Shown piece by piece: positions 31,209-41,170 of a DNA stretch of 64,000 bases. Each line of letters starts with the position of its first letter. Within the stretch, counting starts at the first letter, position 1. The translations under genes were made by a program, and so were the position numbers. The stretch comes from Gracilariopsis chorda (taxonomy: Eukaryota; Rhodophyta; Florideophyceae; Gracilariales; Gracilariaceae): positions 124,001-188,000 of the forward strand of contig NBIV01000018.1 of NCBI GenBank assembly GCA_003194525.1, in the 5' to 3' direction. A model generated the notes under the pieces. The model made no database searches and had not been told where the DNA came from. It saw nothing but the letters and a program-made list of their open reading frames with translations.

Positions 31209-31689
31209 TGTGATGGGCTTATTCGCTCGGCTTCGCTATCGAGATGTACCCTTTGATATCGCAGATGAATGGATGTGTCGGCCGACTTCGTCGCCGGGAT
31301 GGGTGGGTTTGTAATTCACCCTACAGCACTCGCTGCCGCCGGTGTCCGATTGCCACTTCTGATGAACGTCGTCGGCCTCCGTTTCCGAAAAGGTTTAGAA
31401 ATATTTCGACAAACTTGTGCAGCCTGATCTATAATTGGATCTACCAACTGCATCTCAGAACTACACCGCTACGCTTCGTACACGTATACCACACGTCGAT
31501 TCTGTAGAAAGAACAAGAAGTTGACTGTTCTGACTTGTTGACGGGATGTCACCCTGAAGCATTCAAGAGCACCTGTGTCTACTCGTTCTTCTTTCCGTGC
31601 TTCGGAAGCAGTTTCCTGTTCCTTCCAAGTTGGCTTCTAGGGCAACCTAAGTGGAAAATTTCATCGGTATCTCTCCGTGAATCTTTATC
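31209..31689. promoter_or_regulatory. Divergent RPS15-UFM1 intergenic region
   Basis: 481 bases between two divergent starts; should hold both promoters. No clear TATA element or repeat is seen. Confidence 0.45.
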
Positions 31690-32200
<511 letters not shown>

Positions 32201-32351
32201 AAGACTAGCGCAAAGAATACTGAGTTAAAAGCAGATGATTGACTCTTTAGGATATAAAGTTATGATATACGAGAATGAACCTCCTCCGTTGCTGAAGGAG
32301 ACCATTCTAGAAGATGAGCGAATGAATAGCAATACACAGGGTGCTTAAACC

Positions 32352-32849
32352 TTACGCCAAAGAGCAAAACCCAACAACAATGTCAGCAAAGTAAGCAGCC
32401 ATTGCTCCGAACGTAGCAGCAATCACTCCATCACGAGCTGCCTTTTCCGGCCAACCTAGGTTGTTTGCAGCAGTACCTCTTCGCACCACAAAGTAGAATG
32501 CAACAGCCCACCAGACTACTAATGCCGTATCGCCAATTATAGATATGAGCCTCGAGGAACCGCAGCCACCAATGGTAATACATTTGCAGATATTGCGTGC
32601 GCAACCGACTAAAGCATTGAATACAAGTGAAATGACGGCGACCGCTATAACGTAGGCACAGAACTGACCACCGGTGAAAGCCCCTGTTCGACCTGAACCG
32701 TCAAGTAGACAGTCAGTATCGAATTTTAACCCTTCACGATCAACGTTGATTAAGCGCCATGAGGTGAAGACAATTACGCATAAAGCACATGCGATTTGGA
32801 TGATATCAAGTGCCAAACTCAGCACCTTTGTGGTCGCCTTCTTGGCCAT
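32352..32849 (-). CDS. Four-TM membrane protein, unknown
   Basis: 165 residues from the ATG at 32849; a GTG frame start lies 14 codons upstream. Four hydrophobic segments lie at about residues 8-32, 56-82, 102-127 and 143-163, with both ends short. The first loop has one Cys and the second loop three (CARNICKCITIGGC). The topology recalls MARVEL/tetraspan or CASP-like proteins, but no diagnostic motif is seen. It is convergent with UFM1, with 151 bases between the stops. Confidence 0.65.
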   Translation of the reverse strand: MAKKATTKVLSLALDIIQIACALCVIVFTSWRLINVDREGLKFDTDCLLDGSGRTGAFTGGQFCAYVIAVAVISLVFNALVGCARNICKCITIGGCGSSRLISIIGDTALVVWWAVAFYFVVRRGTAANNLGWPEKAARDGVIAATFGAMAAYFADIVVGFCSLA

Positions 32850-33733
32850 ATTGCTGATATGTCGACGCGGATAGTGCAAATTGATTGTCACGGACCGACT
32901 GAGGGTGTCAAAGACCTCTAACGAGTTTGAAGGCGCAACAGCAAGAACGGGGGTTTGAACGTGAATGCCAACTGAGAAACCTTCGACGTTTTCAAAGTTC
33001 AGAAAAAAGCAGATGGTGGGGAGAACCGCACTGAGAGCGTTAACGGTCGAAGATGACTGTGGTAGAAGACCTTCAACGTCAAAGAAGTAGTGAAAGCAGC
33101 ATTTTGTGAGTCACGACGGAACCACACGTCTGACGATGACTCGGTTCATTGCTGGTCCGCTTTACAAGGGAGTTGGCGTTTTCGGAATCTAAACACGGCT
33201 TGTTTGCTAGTTTTTTTTTCATTGCTGGAGCCTGATGCGGGAATGAGCGCGGCAAATCAAATTCAATTCCCTCAGGCCACATCTCATGATAAGGTAGGTT
33301 TAAAGGGTTACGAAGGGTAGACTACAACAGTACCCTTGGTACGACGGTAAACGCGGGTGTTGCATTCCACCGGCCTTCTATTCCTCTATCTTGGCGGCAT
33401 TTCAGAAGTTGTTCAGCTTCAGCTGCTAGCATTCCGGTGAAATTCGTTGGGTTTTGTCTACAACCATGTGTGCATACATAGCGAAATGCACAAAATCATT
33501 CTGCAGTTCATGAGAGTTGCACATCTCAGTAGAACCCCGAGCCATCTGAAACCCTGCCTACACTTTTCTACCTCTGTGCGCAGTTTTCACGTCAAGGAAC
33601 GTCCTAAAGCTCGTTACTTCCGTTCTCATGACATGAGATGCTGCGTATCGCGCATACGTTAGTATCTTGTGTTACAATTGCGAGCCCGCATGTTTCATTG
33701 ACGTGGTGTCGTTATTCATTGCTACACAAGAGA

Positions 33734-33734
<1 letters not shown>
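32850..33734. other. Intergenic, nothing recognised
   Basis: Short frames only. TACCCTTG occurs at 33331. Confidence 0.4.
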
Positions 33735-33815
<81 letters not shown>

Positions 33816-34062
33816 TGTGTTTATATGAGCTCGCGTCTCTAATTCCAAGACTACGGCAGGGGTTACATTGAGAAGAACCCCTCTCTCTCTAGATACACCA
33901 ACGGCTTTTCTGGTCATGTCCTTACTATTGATTCGGCGTCAGAGCCCTGCCTCTCTCGGAGAGCGGGAGCTCTCGACGCCGGGATGCCGCTCTTCGGCGG
34001 CATCTAAGGACGAAATGGTCTACACTATCAAGTATGTTGAGCCCACATCCGAGCGGGCAGAA
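33735..34062 (-). mobile_element. LINE 3' end with long (CA)n tail, copy 2
   Basis: Bases 33821-34062 nearly match 28527-28771, including the Cys/His tail CPLGCGLNILDSVDHFVLRC. The element ends to the left in about 85 bases of TG/CA repeat (33735-33820). It is 5' truncated at about 34062, where similarity to copy 1 stops. Confidence 0.8.
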
Positions 34063-34303
34063 GCATCGTGTGTTGATCTTTTTATTTTTTGATGGCTGAA
34101 AAGCTGTTGGTCTCCGTGAGAGACCCAATCGCCTGTCCATTTCGCTTCCTTCTTTGGCGGAAGGAAGACGGGTACACCTCGTGAAGGCAGATCGGCTTGT
34201 ACCCCAAGAGAATGTATCTGCACACTGACCAGCGTGTATGGACTGTCTATACAGAAGACCATCTTGTTGGCAAGTGATCCTATATCTTGCATTATCCAGG
34301 CCT

Positions 34304-34372
34304 TGGTTCTTCTTCTTCTTCTTTATGGGCGCACATTGTCTAATTGCGACGCTGTGGTAGAACTTATCTGTT
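34304..34372 (-). mobile_element. LINE 3' UTR with (GAA)n tail
   Basis: Minus-strand UTR ending in GAA repeat, matching 4440-4515 and the UTR of the LINE at 18365. It lies about 240 bases from the (CA)n-tailed copy. Confidence 0.5.
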
Positions 34373-34374
34373 GT

Positions 34375-34581
34375 TTACAAAGAAGGAGATGGTAACATTG
34401 AGTTGTCATAGAGTTTTTGAATGTTTTTCGGGTTTAAGACTAGAGTATCCCTCAAGCAATAGTAATCGAACTCATTTTTGCTTCTCTGGGCGAAGGCTCT
34501 AGGACCTTTCACTAGTACTTTGTCATCAGTGTTGCCCACATATGTTTTGTTGTCGTGGTTACGAGAAACACCATCACTCAT
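34375..34581 (-). CDS. Hypothetical 68-residue protein
   Basis: ATG-started frame with a coding-like, charged composition (KGPRAFAQRSKNEFDYYCLR) and no known domain. It lies 170 bases downstream of the DUF2997 gene on the same strand. It could be a small gene or chance. Confidence 0.3.
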   Translation of the reverse strand: MSDGVSRNHDNKTYVGNTDDKVLVKGPRAFAQRSKNEFDYYCLRDTLVLNPKNIQKLYDNSMLPSPSL

Positions 34582-34751
34582 CAGGTTTGAGCATGAAGTG
34601 ATAGGTAGATGCGACGGTTTGTCTATTTTCTTTTCTCAGCAACATGAGTCCAGCATACTTTACAAAATGTACTATATCTATAGAACGAAGCGCGGTGTTC
34701 GTGACTGGTTCGGACTTATCCTAAAGAATGTCAAGGAGGATGTGAGCGATA

Positions 34752-35257
34752 TCACCACATCGGGTATCCTTCACCTCCAGGCCAGGCAGTTCCTTCACGC
34801 ACAGGGTTCTTAGCAACGTTCACTTCAACGTTTTCATAGTACTCGCCCGTTTGTTCGACATGAACGACTTCTCCAACGGCCTCCTCAAGTTTCTCTGTAA
34901 GCTAATCGTAGATCTTTGTGTCAGCATGCGAATGGATTGTACTGCGCACGAATGCGAGTGGAGCTCTATTACTCTACTACTGCCGAATGCGACAAGACAA
35001 AAAGAACTTACCTTCTCGCAGTGCGACCCGCGGACTCCTGTCACTTTTTCCTCGACTGTGCCGTTCTGGCGGATACGGAACTCGATAGTCTGCAAGCCCT
35101 TTGCTTGAAACCCTGATCCAAGCAAGTTGTAGTTCGGGGAATTCACCGAAGGGTTTCCCATATCAGAACCTGTGCTCGCAACGATAGATGGGCGCCTTCT
35201 ACATATGCGACTCTGCGAAGCACGGTTGATAGTTGGATAAGCTGAAACGAACGCCAT
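34752..35257 (-). CDS. DUF2997 plastid-type protein, one intron
   Basis: Exons 35257-35012 (82 codons) and 34901-34752 (49 codons plus stop) give 131 residues. The 110-bp intron begins GTAAGT and ends GATTAG. The spliced domain reads TIEFRIRQNGTVEEKVTGV, RGSHCEK | LTEKLEEAVGEVV and EQTGEYYEN, the cyanobacterial DUF2997 pattern. In cyanobacteria these are about 60-70-residue free-standing proteins, often near the Ycf35/DUF1257 gene. The first 55 residues, starting MAFVSAYPTINRASQSRICRR, fit a plastid transit peptide. The C-terminal WPGGEGYPMW tail is extra. Function unknown; endosymbiotic gene transfer is the likely origin. Confidence 0.8.
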
Positions 35258-35823
35258 GTTGCACCCTCCAAGTTCGATACGTCTGTGATGGGGTAAAGCG
35301 CAGGAACGGACTTGGCAAGACGGGGGATAAGCGTTCCTCCGAGTAAATCTGCTGTAGGGGAGGTCGAAGCAAGGTGGGGTGAAGTACGCCGTGGCAGAAG
35401 CATGGTTTGGCGGATATTTCGGGGTTGGAGGCGGTATGTCAACCGCTCATTTGCATCGCTTTTTTGCATTGGTTGCACATGCTCTACTAAAGAAGAATAC
35501 ATTGCCTTACGGCGTCAGTGCATCGGCCTTGCATCACTGACATGCGTCACTGACAATGACCGTAAGTCGCCAGATGACGAGTGATGCAATTCGCACCGAA
35601 CCGCAAAACCGCAAACTTGGGCAGACTTGCTCTGTCAAAACGATCGCCTCCGTCCATACTGCGCCAGCGAATGTGTTGCGCGAGTACCACAGAACAACCA
35701 CCCTTGGGAGCGCATCCGTCACCACACCCCCGGCCCATCCCGCCATCACATCGCGTTCGGCTTTGACCACACCGCATTCTTCGCTCGACGCGAAGTGCAT
35801 TCGATCGCTTCCCAACCAGAGCT
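35258..35823. promoter_or_regulatory. Divergent DUF2997-QCR7 region
   Basis: 566 bases between two divergent ATGs. Overlapping open frames on both strands here show no domain and are not accepted. Confidence 0.4.
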
Positions 35824-36171
35824 ATGTCCGTGGCGAAATATCTCTTGAAGCTTCCGGGAGTGCATTCGCTCCTATCACGAGCCGCGCGCTCCTATCAAGC
35901 CGCGGTCGGTGCAGAGTTACGGCGATATGGTCTACGCTACGATGACCTTCTCAACGAGTACGATGACGAAGTGAAGCACGCCATTTCCAAACTCTCACCG
36001 CAGGAACTCGAACTGCGAAACAAACGCCTTAAGCGCGCCATCGATCTCGACGTGAAGAAAACGTACTTGCCGGAGGACATTCAGGCCCAGGAAGATATAT
36101 GGAACCCTTATTTGCGTACGCGCATTGCTGCGCTTAAGCAGAAGAAGTTGGAGAGACAGATCGTCGATTAA
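35824..36171 (+). CDS. QCR7: Cytochrome b-c1 complex subunit 7
   Basis: 115 residues from an ATG at 35824. The core YGLRYDDLLNEYDDEVKHAI, then RNKRLKRAIDLDVKKTYLPE and the C-terminal WNPYLRTRIAALKQKKLER, match the QCR7/UQCRB (14-kDa) family in length and order. It is a matrix-side subunit of mitochondrial complex III needed for its early assembly with cytochrome b. The family needs no cleaved presequence, and none is obvious. Single exon. Confidence 0.9.
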   Translation: MSVAKYLLKLPGVHSLLSRAARSYQAAVGAELRRYGLRYDDLLNEYDDEVKHAISKLSPQELELRNKRLKRAIDLDVKKTYLPEDIQAQEDIWNPYLRTRIAALKQKKLERQIVD

Positions 36172-36336
36172 AGCTTGACGAGCTCGCTCATAGCCTTGAT
36201 TAAAAATTTTGCAACGTGCTCTTGCACCCCACCCAAACTCAGCTTCTCTCATGCGCCTACTTCGCGAACACAAACCAGTTGTCGTTACAACTTCTTTTGT
36301 TTGCACCATATCTCGTCCTATCACGAATCACTGCGC

Positions 36337-37389
36337 ATGCTTCTGTTCTTAACCCCTGTCCCAATTTCACAATTGCGTTCGCCCAACTTTTTAGTTTCCC
36401 GATGCCCCAATCTGCGGTCACGTTCAGTCCTACCAATTAAGCGGGGTGTCAAGCCTCCAGTGAAATGTCATTCATCCACGAATAACAAAGCGATCACTGA
36501 AGCCCAGTACGAAGACGATGGCACTCGAGTAATCCCCGTCCCAATCTTCATAGCCGCTACACAGGAGCAATTGCTGAAAGGTGTTTATGCACTCCTCGAT
36601 GCTGAAAAAGAAGTGGTTTACATCGGCATGAGCACAAACGTGTGTGAATCTGTTGAAACCCATCTCCAGAATCACCCTGATGATGTATATTATGTGAAGC
36701 TCATGACATTTGCTATTCCCATGGTTCGCGAAATGAAGCTTGTCGTCGATTCATGGATTCTTGACAATGAAACAACGCCTAAAGGAAACATCGAGTCGTG
36801 GCAAGAGGCAGATGTGCAGCTCGCTGCACAAGCCGCTCTCATTCCCAACACCATGGTCGCTCAGACGTCTTCGAATACTATAATAAGCCCTTTTGAAAGT
36901 GATCCATTAGCGAACTCGGAGAAGAAGGAACTCATGGAGCTTTCAGCTCTGAACGTTGACATTGTACTCGACGAGGTGCGACCATTTCTTGTCTCTGATG
37001 GAGGCAACGTCTCCGTCATCAACGTAGACATCGAAGCAGGGAGAGTGGAACTGGAGCTAGAAGGAGCATGTAGCTCTTGTGCAAGTGCCACAACCACGAT
37101 GAAACTTGGCATCGAAAAAGTTATGAAAGAGAGATTTGGCGACAGACTTCGTGAAGTAGTCGCCGTGGATGCACAGATGGCCTCTGAGGGTTTATCCATC
37201 GAATCGTGTGAGCAAGCATTAGATTCGCTGAAAGAGACTCTCAGAGGTTTAGGCGCGTACGTGTCGGTATATGAAATCGATGAGGGTGAAGTCGTTCTTT
37301 CTTTTACTGGTCCCAACAACTTGAAGTATGGAGTAGAAAAAGCACTCTTGGAGAAGGTCCCTGGTATAGAGGCCGTTACATTTGAATAG
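36337..37389 (+). CDS. NFU: Plastid NFU scaffold fused to GIY-YIG-like domain
   Basis: 350 residues from the ATG at 36337; the open frame starts upstream at a TTG. Residues 1-50 are an Arg/Ser/Pro-rich plastid-type presequence. Residues about 80-150 form a GIY-YIG-like domain, GVYALLDAEKEVVYIGMS (GVY 82-84, YIG 95-97), ending NETTPKGNIESW. A very similar domain is N-terminal in plant glutaredoxin GRXS16. Residues about 205-275 are a NifU C-terminal domain with the cluster-binding GACSSCAS motif (Cys245, Cys248). The last 75 residues look like a second NifU-like domain that lacks CxxC, as in plant NFU1-3. It should assemble and hand over Fe-S clusters in the plastid. Confidence 0.88.
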   Translation: MLLFLTPVPISQLRSPNFLVSRCPNLRSRSVLPIKRGVKPPVKCHSSTNNKAITEAQYEDDGTRVIPVPIFIAATQEQLLKGVYALLDAEKEVVYIGMSTNVCESVETHLQNHPDDVYYVKLMTFAIPMVREMKLVVDSWILDNETTPKGNIESWQEADVQLAAQAALIPNTMVAQTSSNTIISPFESDPLANSEKKELMELSALNVDIVLDEVRPFLVSDGGNVSVINVDIEAGRVELELEGACSSCASATTTMKLGIEKVMKERFGDRLREVVAVDAQMASEGLSIESCEQALDSLKETLRGLGAYVSVYEIDEGEVVLSFTGPNNLKYGVEKALLEKVPGIEAVTFE

Positions 37390-37566
37390 TTGCTTATCAG
37401 TTGATGTATAAGTATGCATAAAGCGAAAACTCACAAGCTGTCACCCGCAAGCCGTCACACGCGGTGATCTCGCTACAAAGCAGATAGAATTGGAGATACT
37501 GTTCGGATAAAAGCAATCGCTTGAAGGAAAGAGGAACGTTCCACTGATGCGGGTCTTCAAAGCTTG

Positions 37567-37983
37567 CTATGTTTGCGAGGCCTCTGTGGTCGCAGATTCA
37601 GACTTTGGTTTAACTGCCTTGTTAAGGTCCCATGTACTCTCCATGTCTTTTTCTAATATGAACCTCCATCCTCGCTTCTGCCACGTTCTTACCGGTCGTT
37701 CTCTAGGATCCTCCTCGCCTTTCCACGTTAAACGACCATAGTATCGCAGACGACCTTTGCTCTTTTCCAACACCTTGGAAATGGTCCAGTAGGAATATTT
37801 GTATCCATTCCTGATCCACATTAGCCGGGTAAACTTGGCTCCCAGTCCTCGTTCCGGAAGAAAGTTGGCCACCTCTACCAGGTTCTTACGACGATATCTT
37901 TTCTTCGCTTGTGGTTCTGCAGCTTCAGTACAGAATGATCTAACACACGGTAGCCTCCTCCAAACAGTTCTTAAGTGATTCAT
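37567..37983 (-). CDS. MRPS34: Mitochondrial ribosomal protein mS34
   Basis: 138 residues from an ATG at 37983. The presequence MNHLRTVWRRLPCVRSF is mitochondrial in character. The core FLPERGLGAKFTRLMW, YWTISKVLEKSKGR and YGRLTWKGEEDPRE..W, followed by KRGWRFI, matches the mS34 pattern (GRV..R..W...YW.+..V..; G.+T++G..E..PRE). It is a small-subunit mitoribosomal protein. It is convergent with NFU, 177 bases apart. Family assignment is by pattern memory and moderately sure. Confidence 0.75.
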   Translation of the reverse strand: MNHLRTVWRRLPCVRSFCTEAAEPQAKKRYRRKNLVEVANFLPERGLGAKFTRLMWIRNGYKYSYWTISKVLEKSKGRLRYYGRLTWKGEEDPRERPVRTWQKRGWRFILEKDMESTWDLNKAVKPKSESATTEASQT

Positions 37984-38504
37984 TACGACGCTATCGAGAA
38001 GGCTACGGTTCGTGTATGAACTCGACTGGAAGTTGTGATCAGAACAACGGCAACAAAAACACTGGATGGGTTATCTCAAAGTGCATTCGACATGGGTGCC
38101 CGTTGTTGTAATGGATAGTTCGTCACTCAGCACTTGATGCTTCAATGTGTCGAAAGCTTCAAGAGCTATTATCGTCAGGAGTTGCCCAGCTACAGTATGC
38201 GTCTCTACAGCAAAAGCACATCCTATTTCAGCATCACAGAAGCAGATGATCCGACCTGCGGAGGGTATGGCGATGAAGCTTATATTTGAAGGCCCCCGTC
38301 GTACTTTCCATATTTATTTTGAAGAAATAATTGAGAACCTTGCGGAACACCGAGCGTCGTCACAGCGCTGCAACACTCTCTCTGAAATGAAGGGATAGCA
38401 GTCCAACTTGCCCACTACATCTCAATCGAGCGAAGATAAATGGAATAGGAAGCTGAGCTCGCCTGATACATTATTCAGTTCGCAGTTACTCGACAGCCAC
38501 CAGG
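37984..38504. other. Intergenic, nothing supported
   Basis: A frame at 38147-38398 starts at TTG and has no domain. Another ATG in a different frame at about 38133 also gives no recognisable product. Confidence 0.4.
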
Positions 38505-38810
38505 ATGTCTTTCAGGGCCGCGCTGGATCGGCTCGCAGTGCCGATGTTTTACGCACTAGCAATTGGAACAGCGTCCGCATCAATTTTGCTGGCACCCACG
38601 TTAAGCATGCGACGAGAGATGACGAAAAAGGCTTCAGAAGTAAGTATAAGATTTTTGTTGATTTCATGCATGGTCAGCCCATGTCGCAAGGAGTGCATAC
38701 TAAACGCATTCAATACTCCACACTCTGCGCCCACTCTCCGTTCCATCCGTGCGACTCGCTAGATGGGCATATCGAAGCCGCGAAACTTTATCAAGGAAGT
38801 AGAAGAATAA
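38505..38810 (+). CDS. 60-residue single-TM protein, one intron (predicted)
   Basis: Exon 1 38505-38639 (45 codons) ends at GTAAGT; a 123-bp intron ends in CGCTAG; exon 2 38763-38810 has 15 codons plus stop. The product starts MSFRAALDRLAVPMFYALAI, has one membrane segment at about residues 12-34, and then a basic, charged tail (KKASE | MGISKPRNFIKEVEE). Size and shape recall small mitochondrial inner-membrane accessory subunits, but no family is recognised. The splice is in phase and uses consensus sites; the gene call itself is inference. Confidence 0.5.
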
Positions 38811-38939
38811 GAGTGCGCGTCGTAGTGTGAGCAACAAGGTTCACAAGTTAAAACGTACGACGCATTGAACAACGATCAGACACTAGACATACATGAAGCT
38901 TGGTAAACAGCAACAACCTGACGAATAGTGAGAAACGGG

Positions 38940-39890
38940 CTACAGATTGGGAGCTCCCATGATTTCATACCCTGCGTCAACATACAGAACTTGTCCAGTT
39001 ATGCCAGAAGCGGCCGGAGAGAGCAGAAACGCAGCCGCATTCCCAACTTCAATTTGAGTAACAGTACGTCGCAATGGCGCAGTCGCTTCCACATGCTTTA
39101 TCATACCCATTATACCTCCAATAGCCGAACTAGCCAACGTGCGAATAGGACCAGCCGAAACGGCATTGCATCGAATCCCATCAGGGCCAAGCTCAGATGC
39201 AAGATATCTTACGGAAGATTCCAAAGCGGCTTTTGCAACGCCCATGATATTGTAATTAGGTACTACCTTTTCGGAGCCCAGATAGCTGAGCGTGATGACG
39301 GATGCGTTTGGATTAAAGTGTGGACGGAGTGCTCCAACCATTTCAATGAGACTATAGGCTGAGACTTGCAATGCAGTGTTGAAGCCTGTTTTCTTTGTAT
39401 CGGAAAAGTTTCCTTCTAGATCAGCCTTGTCCGCGAATGCGAGACAATGCACAAACACATCAATACCACCCCATTTGTCAGAAATAGCGTTCGCGAGCGA
39501 TCTGATCTGGGCGGGGTCAGCGACGTCACACGGCTCAAACAAGGTGGGCTGCAACGGTTCGGTGAGGTTTCGCACTTTGCCCTCCACTTTTGCATTCAAC
39601 GGCAGAAAGGCGATGCCGATCTCGGCGCCGGCGGCGTGCAATTGTTGGGCAATGCCCCAGGCTATGGATCGGTTATTCGCGATTCCAGTGACAAGGGCTT
39701 TCTTTCCACGAAGATCGATGAGCGGGGCGGCGGGTGCCGACGTTGCTTGCGCGGCAGTCATCCGTGGCCGCAGCTTTGCGTAGGCGTGGGCGGCGGTTAT
39801 GGGGCGTAAGGCTGGTCGACCTGTGAGGAAAGACGTGCGTGCATTGATCGAGCGCGCAGCGGAGACGGATGGAACAAATGCAGGGTTCAT
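38940..39890 (-). CDS. FABI: Enoyl-[acyl-carrier-protein] reductase, plastid
   Basis: 316 residues from the ATG at 39890; an in-frame ATG at 39980 would add 30. It catalyses the last step of each type II fatty acid elongation cycle, reducing trans-2-enoyl-ACP with NADH. The Rossmann start is KKALVTGIANNRSIAWGIAQ. HCLAFADKADLEGNF holds the family's substrate loop. SYLGSEKVVPNYNIMGVAKA holds the catalytic Tyr-x6-Lys. SAGPIRTLASSAIGG and GQVLYVDAGYEIMGA close the fold. The N-terminus MNPAFVPSVSAARS has an early Phe, as in red algal transit peptides. Close in pattern to cyanobacterial FabI, hence of plastid origin. Divergent from the eIF2B-like gene. Confidence 0.95.
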   Translation of the reverse strand: MNPAFVPSVSAARSINARTSFLTGRPALRPITAAHAYAKLRPRMTAAQATSAPAAPLIDLRGKKALVTGIANNRSIAWGIAQQLHAAGAEIGIAFLPLNAKVEGKVRNLTEPLQPTLFEPCDVADPAQIRSLANAISDKWGGIDVFVHCLAFADKADLEGNFSDTKKTGFNTALQVSAYSLIEMVGALRPHFNPNASVITLSYLGSEKVVPNYNIMGVAKAALESSVRYLASELGPDGIRCNAVSAGPIRTLASSAIGGIMGMIKHVEATAPLRRTVTQIEVGNAAAFLLSPAASGITGQVLYVDAGYEIMGAPNL

Positions 39891-40021
39891 TGTGTGAGAG
39901 TGCGGAACGGACGTTGTTGGCGAGGCGGGAGCTTTGGAGAAGATGTGAGCTTTGTGGTGTGCTCCTTTGGGATAGCTCATACGGGGCAGAATCTTCCTGC
40001 GCTCAGAGCGCAGATCACCGA
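39891..40021. promoter_or_regulatory. Short divergent promoter, FABI and eIF2B-like
   Basis: 131 bases separate the two preferred ATGs. Longer open frames of both genes overlap here, so transcription must start within or very near this gap. Confidence 0.4.
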
Positions 40022-41170
40022 ATGAATGCCCCTCAGGTACTGTACAGCGTTACACCAAAACGGAAAACCACATTAATCGCTACAGTTCGTTTGGGAACAC
40101 CGACGCAGCCTGTCGTCCCTTGTCGTCGTGCCACGCCCACTGCATCGGCATCCTCTCCGAACCCGAAGCCGTTAATCGAGAGCAAAACAATCCAAGCTGG
40201 CGGAATATCTGTGCTTCCTGTGTTGCCTGCCCATCCCTATCCCCATCCCCTTCTACTGGCGCACAAAGTCACGCCAGTCGCGGCGCCGCCCCCCCCGTCG
40301 CCGCAAACCATGATGCCGTCGCTAGCCGAAGCAACAACCACATCCACCCATTCACAATCTTTCGACCTGCCCTTCCGCACCTCTCTCCTAGCTCTGCGAC
40401 ACAGCAACAATTCCGATCCCCGAGCAACAATCCTCCGTCATCTCGAGTCGATCTTCCCGTACGAAGCCGCCGCTCGCAATCCAACCTTGCGCGCCCAGCG
40501 AGACGCCGTACACGCCGCCGTCTCCGCGCAACCTAAAAATGACGCTTCTCTCTATGACGTCGCTACAACCGCCATGGATGCGTTTCTAGCCGTCCGCATA
40601 AACGGTGCGCGCGCAAAAGTGTCCGCTTTCTTCGACTCGTTCTGCCGCGAGCGCCAGTGGTCGCACGTCGCCGTGCTCGCGGGCAGTACCGTCGCAGAAG
40701 CCTGTTTCCTAGCGCTCAACTACCCTTCCAAGAGGCTCACAGTCATCGATACAGCGCCCAATTATCCCGGCCGTACACTTGCAGCCAGACTAGCTTCTCA
40801 GACGTCCGCCAACGTGCGTTACGCCACGCTCAGTGCGGCCGCACGCGCACTAGACTCCGTACACGTGCTGGTGATCGGTGCGAAGGAGGTGTGCCTTAAC
40901 GGCACTGTGCTGGCTGAACGTGGCGCGGGCGTACTTGCAAACATGGCGCGAGAAAATGCCGTACAGGTTGTGGTCGCTACACAGGCAGTCAAGTACTCGG
41001 ATCGCATGCTGATATCACGTTCCCCGGACGGAGACGTCATCAACCCAACAGAGATAGCGGCTGTGGTCACCGAACTGGATACCGCTCAATGGCCAGTGTC
41101 AGAAGCGCCTGAGGTTTTGCGACGCCTCAATGACCAGGAGGCACATAGAGTAGGAGTTTCACCTGTGTAG
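40022..41170 (+). CDS. eIF2B alpha/beta/delta-family protein
   Basis: 382 residues from the ATG at 40022; an upstream ATG at 39869 is in frame but overlaps the FABI gene. About the first 120 residues are Pro/Ser/Thr-rich. The folded part includes RTSLLALRHSNNSDPRATIL, SHVAVLAGSTVAEACFLA, KRLTVIDTAPNYPGRTLAAR and VIGAKEVCLNGTVLAERGAG. VVVATQAVKYSDRMLI follows. This is the IF-2B fold shared by eIF2B subunits and MTR-1-P isomerase. The isomerase's acidic GAD..AANGD signature is absent, so a regulatory eIF2B subunit, most likely delta, is favoured. eIF2B recycles eIF2-GDP to eIF2-GTP. The exact subunit is uncertain. Confidence 0.7.
   Translation: MNAPQVLYSVTPKRKTTLIATVRLGTPTQPVVPCRRATPTASASSPNPKPLIESKTIQAGGISVLPVLPAHPYPHPLLLAHKVTPVAAPPPPSPQTMMPSLAEATTTSTHSQSFDLPFRTSLLALRHSNNSDPRATILRHLESIFPYEAAARNPTLRAQRDAVHAAVSAQPKNDASLYDVATTAMDAFLAVRINGARAKVSAFFDSFCRERQWSHVAVLAGSTVAEACFLALNYPSKRLTVIDTAPNYPGRTLAARLASQTSANVRYATLSAAARALDSVHVLVIGAKEVCLNGTVLAERGAGVLANMARENAVQVVVATQAVKYSDRMLISRSPDGDVINPTEIAAVVTELDTAQWPVSEAPEVLRRLNDQEAHRVGVSPV

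Noticed and set aside
33735-33820. TG repeat as a regulatory Z-DNA element
   Set aside because: Its position exactly at a LINE 3' end explains it more simply as the element's tail.
36175-36336. Upstream extension of the NFU frame
   Set aside because: It begins at TTG; the ATG at 36337 gives a normal transit peptide, so the extension is treated as leader.
40022-41170. Methylthioribose-1-phosphate isomerase
   Set aside because: It shares the fold but lacks the isomerase's acidic catalytic signature, so the eIF2B family is preferred.
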